A stretch of 64,000 nucleotides of DNA from Aequorivita iocasae (GCF_016757735.1 NZ_CP068439.1:868001-932000), one strand, 5' to 3'; shown: positions 54,056 through 63,502, counted from the stretch's first letter. Made by a program: numbers and translations. The notes: generated by a model from the letters alone, not told the origin.

Positions 54056-54414
54056 TTAAAGCTGTTTTTTAATTGTTTGAATCAATGCATAAAGCATTTT
54101 CTTAATTTCTGAAATTTCAGCTAACACTTTTTTTGATAAATCATTTTCAATAAAGTTAAGTTCTGTTGCTGCATATATTAAATATTCTAATTCGTGAACT
54201 TAGCCCGAGGAGATATAAAAAATCGAACCAACTCTTTCTGCGTTTCACGCCCACAACCTTCTACAATGTTTGCTGGCACAGAGAGTGCTGCCCGGTTTAT
54301 TTGTGATACAAAATTAAACTGTTCGCTTTTTGGAAATAAAGCTGTGGCTTTATATATATCAATCACTAAGCGATGAGATTTTTGCCAAACTAAATAATTT
54401 CTATAATCAATCAT
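54056..54414 (-). pseudogene. broken four-helix-bundle (23S rRNA intervening-sequence-type) protein gene
   Basis: The first part (54187-54414) reads MIDYRNYLVWQKSHRLVIDI through PANIVEGCGRETQKELVRFF, the standard start of the small four-helix-bundle family. It then shifts frame at a run of six T (54220-54225 region). The remainder is in another frame: FYISSG-stop-VHELEYLIYAATELN to EISEIKKMLYALIQTIKKQL, ending at 54056. So there are two lesions: a T-run length change and an in-frame TAA where the family has a serine or similar residue. An intact copy would be about 118 aa. Confidence 0.7.
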
Positions 54415-54425
54415 ACTTTAAGCTT

Positions 54426-55334
54426 TTAACTTTGCAACCAATTTCGTGGATGTTTCAATACTTCTATTAATTTTTCTTCTTCACTTCCAACCTCAGGATG
54501 ATGATCATATTTCCATTGCACAACCGGAGGCAAGCTCATCAAAATACTTTCAATACGGCCGTTGGTTTTCAAGCCGAAAAGCGTGCCTTTATCGTGCACC
54601 AAATTGAATTCAACATAACGCCCACGGCGTATTTCCTGCCAATTTCTGTTTTCTTCGGAATAGGGAATATTATTTCTTTTTTGAACAATAGATAGGTAAC
54701 TTTCCAAAAAACTATCGCCCACTTCGGTTACAAAGTCATACCAATCCTGCATCGACATTTCGTCGGTTTGTTTCAAATAATCGAAAAATAGGCCACCGAT
54801 TCCCCTTGCTTCCTCGCGATGGGCGTTCCAAAAATATTCATCGCAACGTTTTTTATATGTTTCATAAAATGAAGAATTGTGCTTGTCGCATGCATTTTTA
54901 CATATTTGGTGAAAATGTTTGGCATCTTCCTCAAACAAATAATATGGCGTTAAATCCTGCCCGCCGCCAAACCAACTGTCCACAATATTTCCTTCTGCAT
55001 CATACATTTCAAAGTAGCGCCAATTTGCATGCACCGTAGGCACAAACGGATTTTTAGGGTGAAGGACCAAACTGAGTCCGCAGGCGAAAAAATCGGCATC
55101 CCTTACCCCAAAATACTGCTGCATGCTTTCCGGTAATTTTCCGAAAACCTCGCTGATGTTTACGCCGCCTTTTTCGAAAACCGCACCGTTTTCAATCACA
55201 CGGGTTTGCCCGCCACCACCTTCTTTACGAATCCATTTGTCTTCTTTGAATTTTGCTTTTCCGTCGATGGATTCCAGAGCAGAAGTAATCTCGTTCTGTA
55301 AGTTTTTGATATATGCTACAAACTTTTCTTTCAT
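54426..55334 (-). CDS. hemF: oxygen-dependent coproporphyrinogen III oxidase
   Basis: A 302-residue enzyme making protoporphyrinogen IX from coproporphyrinogen III using O2. Signature blocks: FFACGLSLVLHPKNPFVPTVHANWRYFE, WFGGGQDLTPYYLFEEDAKHFH, GIGGLFFDYL and RGRYVEFNLVHDKGTLFGLKTNGRIESILMSLPP. The length is typical. Its start overlaps the stop of the EI24-like gene by four bases. No hemN is present in the window. Confidence 0.95.
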   Translation of the reverse strand: MKEKFVAYIKNLQNEITSALESIDGKAKFKEDKWIRKEGGGGQTRVIENGAVFEKGGVNISEVFGKLPESMQQYFGVRDADFFACGLSLVLHPKNPFVPTVHANWRYFEMYDAEGNIVDSWFGGGQDLTPYYLFEEDAKHFHQICKNACDKHNSSFYETYKKRCDEYFWNAHREEARGIGGLFFDYLKQTDEMSMQDWYDFVTEVGDSFLESYLSIVQKRNNIPYSEENRNWQEIRRGRYVEFNLVHDKGTLFGLKTNGRIESILMSLPPVVQWKYDHHPEVGSEEEKLIEVLKHPRNWLQS

Positions 55335-56089
55335 GATATCTTTTTCTGAAGCGATTTTGTACTTTCCAAAACCTTTAAAGTTTCCGTACTTGCTGCGGTG
55401 ACTGAAAGCGGTAAAACTAAAATAATTCCAACTACCGGAATCAACAGCATCAGCATAAAAACCATGCCGTTGCCGATTGCCAAACCGCGGTTTCTTTTAA
55501 CAAATTGAATACTTTCCGAATATTTAAAATGCCTTTCCAACGTGTAATCCATATTTCCGAAACCTGCATAATAGCTTTGTACCAAAAATAAAAGTACCGA
55601 AGAAATTATTCCTACAACAGGAATAAAACCTATTAAAATTATGGGGATTGTCAGTAATAGTTCCATCACTAAATTCCGAACATTTATTCGTATTCCCCGC
55701 CAAAGCTGTTCCGCGTTTGAAGTATTTCTGTGGGAATGATCTGCTCCAAAGAGATGCTTTTCTATTTTTTCTGAAACTGGACTCATAAATGGCGCACTAA
55801 GAGCCATCACGATATGCCGATATAGTATTATGCCCAAGGCAATGATTATCAATGCTCCGATGAAATCACTGATAGTTCTGAAAGTTACAGCGCCCCATTC
55901 CCAAAACCAGATTTTTGAAATAAAAGCGCCCAGATTATCGCTTAAACCCCAAGCGGAAAAACCAATTAGCGCAGCAGTTAAAAAACTAATGGCCATAGGT
56001 ATGCCGAAGTACTTCCAAAGCCTGAGTTTACTGATAAGCTTGAAAGTTCCCGCGTATGCTTTTATGCCTTTGAAAATGTGTGCGAGCAT
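55331..56089 (-). CDS. EI24/CysZ-like membrane protein
   Basis: A 252-residue inner-membrane protein with four or more spans: WKYFGIPMAISFLTAALIGF, FIGALIIIALGIILYRHIVMALSAPFMSPVSEKIE, NLVMELLLTIPIILIGFIPVVGIISSVLLFLVQSYYAGFGNMDYTLERH. The MSPVSEKIE and FxxGFGNMDYTLER blocks are family hallmarks. CysZ is a sulfate permease in E. coli, but no cysteine biosynthesis genes are nearby, so the substrate is open. It is translationally coupled to hemF. Confidence 0.8.
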   Translation of the reverse strand: MLAHIFKGIKAYAGTFKLISKLRLWKYFGIPMAISFLTAALIGFSAWGLSDNLGAFISKIWFWEWGAVTFRTISDFIGALIIIALGIILYRHIVMALSAPFMSPVSEKIEKHLFGADHSHRNTSNAEQLWRGIRINVRNLVMELLLTIPIILIGFIPVVGIISSVLLFLVQSYYAGFGNMDYTLERHFKYSESIQFVKRNRGLAIGNGMVFMLMLLIPVVGIILVLPLSVTAASTETLKVLESTKSLQKKIS

Positions 56090-56109
56090 TTAAATTGGTT
56101 TTTAAAATT

Positions 56110-56562
56110 TCAATCAGATATGGGATCCGCCCAAATTGCTTTATTCTCAGAGCCCAAAATATAATTTTCCATTTTTCCGTCAATCATAGAATCTTTTGAA
56201 TAATATATAAGCGGATAGCCAGAAATTTCATTATGCTGTTTTTTATTAGGTATAAACCTTATAGTATCTCCAAGACTTAATTTTATATTTTCTTCAGAAA
56301 AAGATAATACAGATAAATTTTCTGGAAGTAATGGGTTACTTGTTTTACCAATAAATAAATTATATCCTACAGCGTTTCCCACCGCTTGATGGTTTAGATA
56401 AAATTCACTTATTACTAATTCAAATTCTGATTTATAATCAAACAAATTATATTCAAACTTTTTAGTTTTATTTAATAAAATAGTTTCTTTTTGATTTTTC
56501 GTATTCTCATTTGAATTACAAGAAATCATAAAAATTAAAAGCAAAAACAAAATTCTTCTCAT
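56110..56562 (-). CDS. small lipoprotein, function unknown
   Basis: A 150-residue protein with a lipoprotein signal (LLLIFMISC15 NSNENT). The remainder is strand-rich, with no recognised motif (NLFIGKTSNPLLPENLSVLSF, FIPNKKQHNEISGYPLIYYSKD). It lies between the DUF6973-like and EI24-like genes with gaps of 31 and 20 bases and is probably in the same transcript. Confidence 0.65.
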   Translation of the reverse strand: MRRILFLLLIFMISCNSNENTKNQKETILLNKTKKFEYNLFDYKSEFELVISEFYLNHQAVGNAVGYNLFIGKTSNPLLPENLSVLSFSEENIKLSLGDTIRFIPNKKQHNEISGYPLIYYSKDSMIDGKMENYILGSENKAIWADPISD

Positions 56563-56593
56563 ATGATTTAAACCTAAAAAATTTTACTAAAGT

Positions 56594-57088
56594 TTAAGTA
56601 ACTTCTTCGCTTATATAAACTAATTTATCTTCAAAATTTTCAACTTCATCAGTGGTTAAAATCTTTACCGCTTCGGAAGCTTTTTGTTTTAAGGATGAAA
56701 CGATTTCAACTTCATTTTTATCTTTTAATTCATCAAAATAAAGAATTCCCATTGCATTATTGTGCAAATCCATTGCGCGTTCCAAAGCTTGGTTGGGCGA
56801 AAAATCTTCATGCCAATCTGTAAATTTTTTTGCCCAAGTTTTCGCTTTTTGCTCATTGCTTTGCCACTTTAAAAAGTTTTTTATAATTAAAATAACCCAA
56901 AGCGCATGCCGAAATGCATTTGCTGGATTTCCTAAATGATGCTTACTGCCGTACTCCTTATACGCAATGTTCATACAGCGTTTTGTGGCAAAAATAGTGG
57001 GAAAGGCATATTTTGGATTTTTAAGAAATAACCACGACAAAGCAAAAAGTTGCTTGAAATCCAGTTTCTTAAAAATCCGCCACAGCAT
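56594..57088 (-). CDS. DUF6973-like helical protein
   Basis: A 164-residue mostly helical protein. The recognisable core is NPANAFRHALWVILIIKNF, FTDWHEDFSPNQALERAMDLHNNAMGILYF: conserved His, Asp, Glu and Asn residues (NAFRHAxW, TDWHE, MDLHNNxxG) resemble an enzyme-like metal site. The family name DUF6973 is from memory of this pattern. It starts on the base after the hemE stop, so it is almost certainly co-translated, though no heme role is known. Confidence 0.7.
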   Translation of the reverse strand: MLWRIFKKLDFKQLFALSWLFLKNPKYAFPTIFATKRCMNIAYKEYGSKHHLGNPANAFRHALWVILIIKNFLKWQSNEQKAKTWAKKFTDWHEDFSPNQALERAMDLHNNAMGILYFDELKDKNEVEIVSSLKQKASEAVKILTTDEVENFEDKLVYISEEVT

Positions 57089-58117
57089 CTATTCCTGTTT
57101 GTATTCTTTTACCGCTTCAATAAAAGCAGCTGCGTTCTCCAAAGGAATATTTGGCAGAATTCCGTGACCTAAGTTTACGATATAACGATCTTTTCCAAAT
57201 TCATCAATCATTTGTTTTACCATCTTTTTTATTTCGGAAGGAGGGCTGAAAAGGCGCGTTGGATCAAAATTTCCTTGCAATGTTATGTTTCCGCCAGTTA
57301 AATAACGTGCGTTTTTAGGCGAACAAGTCCAGTCTACACCCAAAGCAGAAGCGCCACTTTTGGCCATAGTATCCAAAGCAAACCAACAACCTTTTCCGAA
57401 AGCAATTACGGGTGTTTCGTCTTTAAGTGCATCAATAATCTGCTGCATATATTGCCAGCTAAATTCCTGATAATCGGTTGGCGAAAGCATGCCTCCCCAA
57501 CTGTCAAAAACCTGAACCGCATTTACGCCAGCCTTTACTTTTTCTTTTAAATATAAAATGGTGGTATCGGTTATTTTTTGAAGAAGTTGGTGAGCCACAA
57601 CAGGTTGCGTAAAGCAGAATTCCTTTGCTTTATCAAAATTTTTGGAGCCCTGCCCCTGCACGCAATAACAAAGAATGGTCCAGGGGCTTCCGGCAAAGCC
57701 AATCAACGGAATTTCATCGTTCAGCTTTTCTTTCGTCATTTTTATGGCTTCCATTACGTAACCGAGTGTTTCATTTATATCTGGCACAATCACACGTTCC
57801 AAATCTTTCGCAGAACGGATGGGATCTGGCAGCCATGGTCCCACGCCGGGTTTCATCTCTACGTGAATGTTCATTGCCTGCGGAATTACCAAAATATCGC
57901 TGAATAAAATGGCGGCGTCCATTCCGTATCTTCGGATGGGCTGTACGGTAATTTCACTGGCCAGTTCGGGAGTTTGGCAACGCGTGAAAAAATCGTATTT
58001 GGCTTTTATTTCCTGAAATTCCGGCAAATATCTTCCGGCTTGACGCATCATCCAAACGGGCGGGCGTTCAACGGTTTCGCCGCGCAGGGCTTTTAAGAAT
58101 AGGTCGTTTTTAATCAT
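57089..58117 (-). CDS. hemE: uroporphyrinogen decarboxylase
   Basis: A 342-residue enzyme removing four acetate carboxyls to make coproporphyrinogen III. Signature near the N-terminus: [18 protein letters not shown]. Also [17 protein letters not shown] and [19 protein letters not shown]. Length and motifs are typical. It overlaps hemD by eight bases. Confidence 0.95.
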   Translation of the reverse strand: MIKNDLFLKALRGETVERPPVWMMRQAGRYLPEFQEIKAKYDFFTRCQTPELASEITVQPIRRYGMDAAILFSDILVIPQAMNIHVEMKPGVGPWLPDPIRSAKDLERVIVPDINETLGYVMEAIKMTKEKLNDEIPLIGFAGSPWTILCYCVQGQGSKNFDKAKEFCFTQPVVAHQLLQKITDTTILYLKEKVKAGVNAVQVFDSWGGMLSPTDYQEFSWQYMQQIIDALKDETPVIAFGKGCWFALDTMAKSGASALGVDWTCSPKNARYLTGGNITLQGNFDPTRLFSPPSEIKKMVKQMIDEFGKDRYIVNLGHGILPNIPLENAAAFIEAVKEYKQE

Positions 58118-58763
58118 AATTTTTTAAGGTATTAACCGCTTTCGCAATTACGCTTTCAACGGTTGTGGCGTTAGCGATTACCACATTTTTTGTATATATT
58201 TTTGCTTCGGAAGCGGTTGTATTTCCGATGCAAATTGCTTTCGAATTATTTATTTTATTTTCTGAAACAAAGCTTCTCACCCCGCTTGGGCTAAAAAAAA
58301 GAACCGCATCAAACTGTCGTTCAAATTTCTTTGGGTTTAGCGTTGTTTTATAGACTTCAATTTCTTTAAAATCAATATTGTTTTCTTTCAATTTTGAGGG
58401 AATTTCATCGCTTCGGATGTTTCCGCAGAAAAAGTGAAAAGAATCTTTTTTGTAATTTTTTACTAAATAATCCGCCAATTCTGAAGCATATTCGGTCATT
58501 TTTACCACATTTTGACCATTTTCTTCCAACATTGATTTTGTTTTTTTGCCTACGCAATAACAATTCTGAATTCTGAATTCTGAATTCTGAATTGCCAAAA
58601 TCGCATTCTGGCTCGTAAAAATTGCGTTTTCTACAATTTCTGGAATTTCAAAAGGAATCAGTTCAATTTTTATCGCATCATATTCTACTAAAGAAACGCC
58701 TGCCTGCAACAATAATGAACGTTGATTCTCCTTAAATTTTTTAGTTGATAAAACCGTGGGCAT
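58110..58763 (-). CDS. hemD: uroporphyrinogen-III synthase
   Basis: A 217-residue bilobed enzyme closing hydroxymethylbilane to uroporphyrinogen III. Landmarks: [10 protein letters not shown] (lobe 1), [61 protein letters not shown]. The family is poorly conserved, so context (between ktrA and hemE) adds support. The segment [13 protein letters not shown] is encoded by a heptanucleotide repeat. It overlaps ktrA by 23 bases and hemE by eight. Confidence 0.9.
   Translation of the reverse strand: MPTVLSTKKFKENQRSLLLQAGVSLVEYDAIKIELIPFEIPEIVENAIFTSQNAILAIQNSEFRIQNCYCVGKKTKSMLEENGQNVVKMTEYASELADYLVKNYKKDSFHFFCGNIRSDEIPSKLKENNIDFKEIEVYKTTLNPKKFERQFDAVLFFSPSGVRSFVSENKINNSKAICIGNTTASEAKIYTKNVVIANATTVESVIAKAVNTLKNYD
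58562..58593. repeat. AATTCTG x4 heptanucleotide repeat inside hemD
   Basis: Four head-to-tail copies of AATTCTG (58562-58589) followed by AATT. They lie within hemD codons for about residues 57-68. Gain or loss of one unit changes the frame. Confidence 0.7.
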
Positions 58764-59445
58764 GGTTCTTTAAATATTTTTTAATGTCAGCATCTTTTCC
58801 GAAAACGGCTAAAATATCTCCGCTTTGAAAAACCATATCCGGTTTTGGCAACCCAACAACTTCACGTTTTTCAATAGCTCTTCCCAGTAAATTGGTGTGT
58901 TGTTTTTTTCGAATTATGGTAATAATATTCAAATTAAAATTTTTACGAAAGTCTGATTGCTGAAGGGTTTGGCCAACTAAAGATTGGCTTACTTCAACTT
59001 CTGAAACCAAATATTCATCATCAATTTCAAAGTTGTCTATGCTTCCTTTTAGATTGATTTTTTTGGTAAAACGCTCTGCATATTCCTGTTCGGGGTGGAT
59101 AATTTGGTCCACGCCCATGGCTTCCAAAATTGTATCTTCCAAAGCGGAAGAAGAGCGTGAGATGATTTTTGCCTTAGTCAACTTTTTTACGATTGCTGTA
59201 CTCATTATTGCGGCGCCATTGCGTTCGCCAATAGCTATTATGGCTAGATCGGCGTTATTTAATGGCAGGGAATGGTATGCGTTTTCATTAGTGGCATCTA
59301 TGGCAACGGCGTGGGCAACCTTGTTTTTTATAAGTTCGATTTTTTCGAGGTCGTGATCGGCAACAATTACCTCATTTCCTGTATTTGAAAGATGAATGGC
59401 CAGCGACATTCCAAAATTTCCAAGGCCTATAACTACAATCTTCAT
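58741..59445 (-). CDS. ktrA: potassium channel regulatory subunit (TrkA/KtrA family)
   Basis: A 234-residue cytoplasmic ring protein. The N-terminal Rossmann/RCK domain has GLGNFGMSLAIHLSNTGNEVIVAD (G-x-G-x-x-G ... D) and EQIIHPEQEYAERF. The C-terminal TrkA_C domain runs from about 150 to 225 (QSLVGQTLQQSDFR, FQSGDILAVFGKDADI). It gates the KtrB pore by binding ATP or NAD(H). It is paired with ktrB upstream, with hemD overlapping downstream. Confidence 0.9.
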   Translation of the reverse strand: MKIVVIGLGNFGMSLAIHLSNTGNEVIVADHDLEKIELIKNKVAHAVAIDATNENAYHSLPLNNADLAIIAIGERNGAAIMSTAIVKKLTKAKIISRSSSALEDTILEAMGVDQIIHPEQEYAERFTKKINLKGSIDNFEIDDEYLVSEVEVSQSLVGQTLQQSDFRKNFNLNIITIIRKKQHTNLLGRAIEKREVVGLPKPDMVFQSGDILAVFGKDADIKKYLKNHAHGFIN

Positions 59446-59470
59446 ACGCTTCTGTTTTAAGTTCCGCTTT

Positions 59471-61222
59471 TTAGTTAATCAAAATATTTTCTTCAGGATA
59501 GGTGTATTCTGTTTTCCCAACGCTTTTCAAAAGACCAATCATTAAGTTCAGCAATCCAATTCTTCCGAAAAACATCAAAAATATGATTACATATTTACTG
59601 TATTCAGAGAGTTGTGAAGTAATTCCCAACGAAAGTCCCACGGTGGAAAATGCCGAAAATACTTCGAAAGCAATCTGTATCAACGAAAATTCAGGGTCAA
59701 AAATAAGCACTAACAAAATTCCCGTCCCAATACTAGCCAATGAAATTGATATAATTGCGAACGCACGGTGCACAGCCTCTGTTGCTATTCTTCGGGTGCC
59801 TATTTCAATATATTTTTTATCCCGTGCAATGGCAAAAATATTAAGCGTTGCGAGGGCAAAAGTAGTAGTTTTTATTCCGCCTCCGGTGGATGCGGGCGAG
59901 GCCCCGACCCACATTAAAAAAATCATAAACAAGATGCCGGGAATGGTAAAATTGGACATATCAACGGTGTTAAAACCAGCCGTTCGCGAGGTAACGGAGG
60001 AAAACATCGCAGTTGTGAATTTTCCAAAGATAGTTTTGTGGGATAAAAGATTGGTCTGCTGTTCCGAAAAAAGGAAAAAAGCCGCCCCCCCAACTATTAA
60101 AATAATGGTAGTGTAAAGTACAATTTTGGTATTCAGATTAATGACCCGCGAAATAAAAACCTGATCATTTTTACTGAACAAATTTGAAATGAATTTTCTG
60201 AAATATTGAATGATGTTATATGCAATATGGTACCCCAAACCACCAAAAACAATAAGCGCCATAACAACCCACTGCATATAATAATTGAAGCGCAAACCTG
60301 TGTCATAAAGGCCATCTGAAGCTAAAGAAAAACCTGCATTGCAATAAGCCGAAATGGCATGAAAGACCGCAAAAAACCCTCTGCTTTTAAAAGAGTCTAT
60401 ATGTGCTAGCGAATGATAGATGAAAAAGGCACCAATTGCTTCCAAAATTAGTGAGAAAGCGACAATCTGCATTACCGTTCGCATAACGCTGTTCAGCTTT
60501 TCGTGGCCCAAAATATCTTTCATATAAAGGCTTTCTTTGAAAGAAGCGCCACTTTTAAAGAAATAGGCGAAGAAAGAAGTAAAAGTGAGCATCCCCAAAC
60601 CGCCAATTTGGAACAAAATCATAATAATTGTTTGTCCAAAAGGAGTGAAATCTTTTGCGGTGTCAACCACAATCAAGCCTGTAACGGCTGTGGCACTTGT
60701 TGCTGTAAATAGCGCATCGGTAAAAGTGATTCCGTGTGTGGTCGCACTTGGGAGCAACAATAAAAATGTTCCCGCAAGGGCAATTATTGCGAAACTGCCC
60801 ACAAAGAGAATTGCCGGATTAAAATAGAGGCTGTAGATTATTCTGAGTAAAAAAGTAAGACGAATAAAAAAATAGAAGAGGAGGCCGTATTCAATAACAT
60901 AGCGCGCGTTGAAGAATGTTTCAACCAGCGATGTCTCATAGTTGGCGAGGATCATTATCACTTCCAGCACAATCAACAAAAGCAAAATCAACAGACTTAT
61001 CCTGCTGCTTCGCGAAACCTCTTTGTCTCTTTTATATGTATGATATTTATAAAAATTAAAGGCTATTAAAGCCAGCAATAATGATGGAAGAACGATGAGT
61101 TTATATTGCCGAAAATCTCTGAAATTTTCAAACCCGAAGTCAAAAATTAAAAATGCCAACAAACCAAGGTCTAAAAACCAAACGACGATATTCGTCAGGC
61201 TCGTTTTCTTCCAAAGGCTCAT
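59471..61222 (-). CDS. ktrB: TrkH/KtrB-family potassium uptake membrane subunit
   Basis: A 583-residue membrane subunit, longer than typical KtrB (about 450) because of an N-terminal extension with extra spans (about 10-130). Four pore loops with filter glycines are seen: SATAVTGLIVVDT, AISAYCNAGFSLASDG, SVTSRTAGFNTVDM and SAFSTVGLSLGITS. It takes up K+ (possibly Na+-coupled) together with KtrA. Its start overlaps the hemC stop by four bases. Confidence 0.9.
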   Translation of the reverse strand: MSLWKKTSLTNIVVWFLDLGLLAFLIFDFGFENFRDFRQYKLIVLPSLLLALIAFNFYKYHTYKRDKEVSRSSRISLLILLLLIVLEVIMILANYETSLVETFFNARYVIEYGLLFYFFIRLTFLLRIIYSLYFNPAILFVGSFAIIALAGTFLLLLPSATTHGITFTDALFTATSATAVTGLIVVDTAKDFTPFGQTIIMILFQIGGLGMLTFTSFFAYFFKSGASFKESLYMKDILGHEKLNSVMRTVMQIVAFSLILEAIGAFFIYHSLAHIDSFKSRGFFAVFHAISAYCNAGFSLASDGLYDTGLRFNYYMQWVVMALIVFGGLGYHIAYNIIQYFRKFISNLFSKNDQVFISRVINLNTKIVLYTTIILIVGGAAFFLFSEQQTNLLSHKTIFGKFTTAMFSSVTSRTAGFNTVDMSNFTIPGILFMIFLMWVGASPASTGGGIKTTTFALATLNIFAIARDKKYIEIGTRRIATEAVHRAFAIISISLASIGTGILLVLIFDPEFSLIQIAFEVFSAFSTVGLSLGITSQLSEYSKYVIIFLMFFGRIGLLNLMIGLLKSVGKTEYTYPEENILIN

Positions 61223-62130
61223 TTCATTTCATTTTTTATGGAAATCATCAGCTCAGATCCGCCATTTTGAAGAATAAATTTAGCACATTCTTTTCCAAAG
61301 CCTTTGTATTGTGACGTTAAAACTTTCTTTTCAATGTCGATTTTGGTTTTGCCATCAATTGAAAAAAGACATCCCTTAAAATAAATCTCATCGTCAATTA
61401 TTTCTGCAAAAGCACCAATTGGCGCGGTACAGCCACCTTCCAGAGTGCGTAAAAATTCACGTTCCATATAAGTGCAAATTTCGGAATTGTAATCATTTAA
61501 CTTTGAAGTGGCTTCTTTACAAAATTCATCTTCTTCCAAGGCCACAACAACCATAGCGCCTTGGGCGGGAGCGGGAAGCATCCAGTTTAAATCTATAAAA
61601 TCTGCTGGCAAAAGGTTAATTCTCTGCAAACCGGCTTTTGCGAAAATTGCGCCTTGCCAGTCATTATCTTTCAGTTTTTGAAGACGTGTGTTTACGTTTC
61701 CGCGTAAATCAACAACCTTATGATTTGGATATCTATGGAGCCATTGTGCTTGCCTACGGAGGCTTCCAGTAGCAATGGTGCACGGGCTTTCAAAATATAC
61801 TTTGCTTTTTGTCACCAAAATATCTTCGGAAGAAGCGCGTTCCAAAACCGCGGTCTGCACAATGCCATTAGGTAACTGCGTGGGCACGTCTTTCATACTG
61901 TGCACAGCAATATCCACGGTTCCGGTTATCATTGCAACATCCAACGTTTTTGTGAAAATTCCGGTAATGCCCATTTCGTAAAGCGGTTTGTCCAAAACCA
62001 AATCGCCTTCAGATTTAACGGGGACCAATTGAGTGGTATATCCTAAATTTTCAAGTTTGGATTTTACAGTGTTGGCTTGCCAAAGTGCAAGTTCACTGTC
62101 GCGGGTGCCAATTCGGATTGTTTTTTTCAA
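61219..62130 (-). CDS. hemC: hydroxymethylbilane synthase (porphobilinogen deaminase)
   Basis: A 303-residue enzyme polymerising four porphobilinogens. The dipyrromethane cofactor is anchored on Cys234 (LEGGCTAPIGA), and catalytic Asp81 is in HSMKDVPTQLP. RIGTRDSELALWQA and TGSLRRQAQ are also present. It follows hemA by two bases. Confidence 0.96.
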   Translation of the reverse strand: MKKTIRIGTRDSELALWQANTVKSKLENLGYTTQLVPVKSEGDLVLDKPLYEMGITGIFTKTLDVAMITGTVDIAVHSMKDVPTQLPNGIVQTAVLERASSEDILVTKSKVYFESPCTIATGSLRRQAQWLHRYPNHKVVDLRGNVNTRLQKLKDNDWQGAIFAKAGLQRINLLPADFIDLNWMLPAPAQGAMVVVALEEDEFCKEATSKLNDYNSEICTYMEREFLRTLEGGCTAPIGAFAEIIDDEIYFKGCLFSIDGKTKIDIEKKVLTSQYKGFGKECAKFILQNGGSELMISIKNEMK

Positions 62131-62132
62131 GA

Positions 62133-63392
62133 TTAGGCAGTTTCAAGTTGAAAAACTCTTCTTATGAGTTCTATACTTTCGGCAGAGCCTTCTTCGCCTT
62201 TAAGGTGGTTGGCGAAATGTGTAGTTATTTTTTGAATGAGTCGGTCGCTAATTATTTCAGCTTGCTCTTCATTGAAACCTGCAATTTTTTTGCGTTGATA
62301 ATCTATTTCGCCGGCTTTAATTTCGGCAAGTTTATTTTTGAGAGCTTTTATGGTTGGCGCAAATTTGCGATTATCTGCCCATTTATTGAATTCTTTTTCT
62401 ATTTCAGTAATAATCTTTTTAGCAAGAGGAAGTTGTGCCGCACGTTGTTCCAAGGTTTGGTCAGTTACAGCAGACAGATGATCCATATGTACCAAAGTTA
62501 CCATTTCATTTTTCAAAACATCATCTGAAACATTTTTCGGAATGGAAAGATCTAAAATTAATAAAGGTCTCTTAAGGTACAGCAACTCTTTTGAAATGGT
62601 CGGTTGCTGCGCGCCTGTTGCCACGATTAGCACATCGGTCTGGGCTATTTCACTTTGAATATCGGCATAATCCTTAACGATCAAATTGAATTTACCCGCA
62701 ACTTTTTCAGCTTTTTCCTTGGTACGGTTTATAAGGGTGATATGTTCGTTCTTGGTATGCTTTATAAGGTTTTCGCAGGTGTTTCTACCTATTTTTCCAG
62801 TTCCAAAAAGAAGAATGTTCTTTTCGGAAATATAGGGCACGCGCGCCATAATGTATTGTACTGCTGCAAAACTTACTGATGTAGCTCCGGAAGAAATTCC
62901 GGTTTCATTCTTGATGCGCTTACTGGCCTGAATAACCGCATTTACAAGCCGCTCCATAAAGGGGTTGATAATGTCGTGCTTTTTAGATTCCCGGAAAGCG
63001 TTTCGCAACTGGCTAATAATTTCAAAATCACCTAAAATCTGGCTATCTAACCCCGTTCCCACGTTAAAAAGATGAGAAACTGCATCGTGGTTTTTATAGA
63101 TATAGGCAACCTTTTCAAATTCCTCCACAGTACCGTTGGTATGCTCGCACAACAATTTTATAAGTTGGTACGGATGCTGTGCAAAACCATAAAGTTCAGT
63201 GCGGTTGCAAGTAGAGATGACTGCTAGGGAAGGAATACGCTCGGCTTTGGCTTGAAGCAATATATTTTCTTTTGCGGTATCGCTGATGCTGAAGTGGCCG
63301 CGAATTTCTGCATCTGCCTTTTTGTAGTTGAGGCCGATAGCGTAAAAATTGCCTTCGAGCGACTCGCCGGAATATGTCTTTAAGTTTTCCAT
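62133..63392 (-). CDS. hemA: glutamyl-tRNA reductase
   Basis: About 419 residues from the ATG at 63392. A longer frame to 63497 crosses a promoter box and is rejected. The enzyme reduces glutamyl-tRNA to glutamate-1-semialdehyde in the C5 pathway. Catalytic Cys62 is in ISTCNRTELYGF; the NADPH domain has LLFGTGKIGRNTCENL; the C-terminal dimerisation helix follows. hemL, needed next, is not in the window. The gene heads the heme cluster and diverges from an AraC-type regulator. Confidence 0.95.
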   Translation of the reverse strand: MENLKTYSGESLEGNFYAIGLNYKKADAEIRGHFSISDTAKENILLQAKAERIPSLAVISTCNRTELYGFAQHPYQLIKLLCEHTNGTVEEFEKVAYIYKNHDAVSHLFNVGTGLDSQILGDFEIISQLRNAFRESKKHDIINPFMERLVNAVIQASKRIKNETGISSGATSVSFAAVQYIMARVPYISEKNILLFGTGKIGRNTCENLIKHTKNEHITLINRTKEKAEKVAGKFNLIVKDYADIQSEIAQTDVLIVATGAQQPTISKELLYLKRPLLILDLSIPKNVSDDVLKNEMVTLVHMDHLSAVTDQTLEQRAAQLPLAKKIITEIEKEFNKWADNRKFAPTIKALKNKLAEIKAGEIDYQRKKIAGFNEEQAEIISDRLIQKITTHFANHLKGEEGSAESIELIRRVFQLETA

Positions 63393-63404
63393 ATAAAACA
63401 GGAG

Positions 63405-63412
63405 CAAATGTA
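63405..63412 (-). promoter_or_regulatory. -7 box of the hemA operon
   Basis: TACATTTG on the minus strand, a full match to TAnnTTTG, 12 bases before the chosen hemA ATG. A short leader is implied. The -33 element is not obvious. Confidence 0.5.
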
Positions 63413-63478
63413 AACGCATTGTTTTTAAAAAAATAACGCAAGCGGTATCTTTTATGTCGGTGGCTGTTAAAAATGGCC

Positions 63479-63502
63479 AAAATATGACATTTGTCATATT
63501 TT
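63479..63502. promoter_or_regulatory. 24-bp dyad between hemA and the AraC-type gene
   Basis: Arms AAAATATGACA (63479-63489) and TGTCATATTTT (63492-63502) are perfect complements around a two-base centre. It is centred about 98 bases upstream of hemA and 94 of the regulator, so it can serve both. A possible binding site for the adjacent regulator or a CRP/FNR-like protein. Confidence 0.5.

Noticed and set aside
63393-63497. 35-residue N-terminal extension of hemA
   Set aside because: It crosses the TACATTTG promoter box and precedes the conserved N-terminus of the enzyme.
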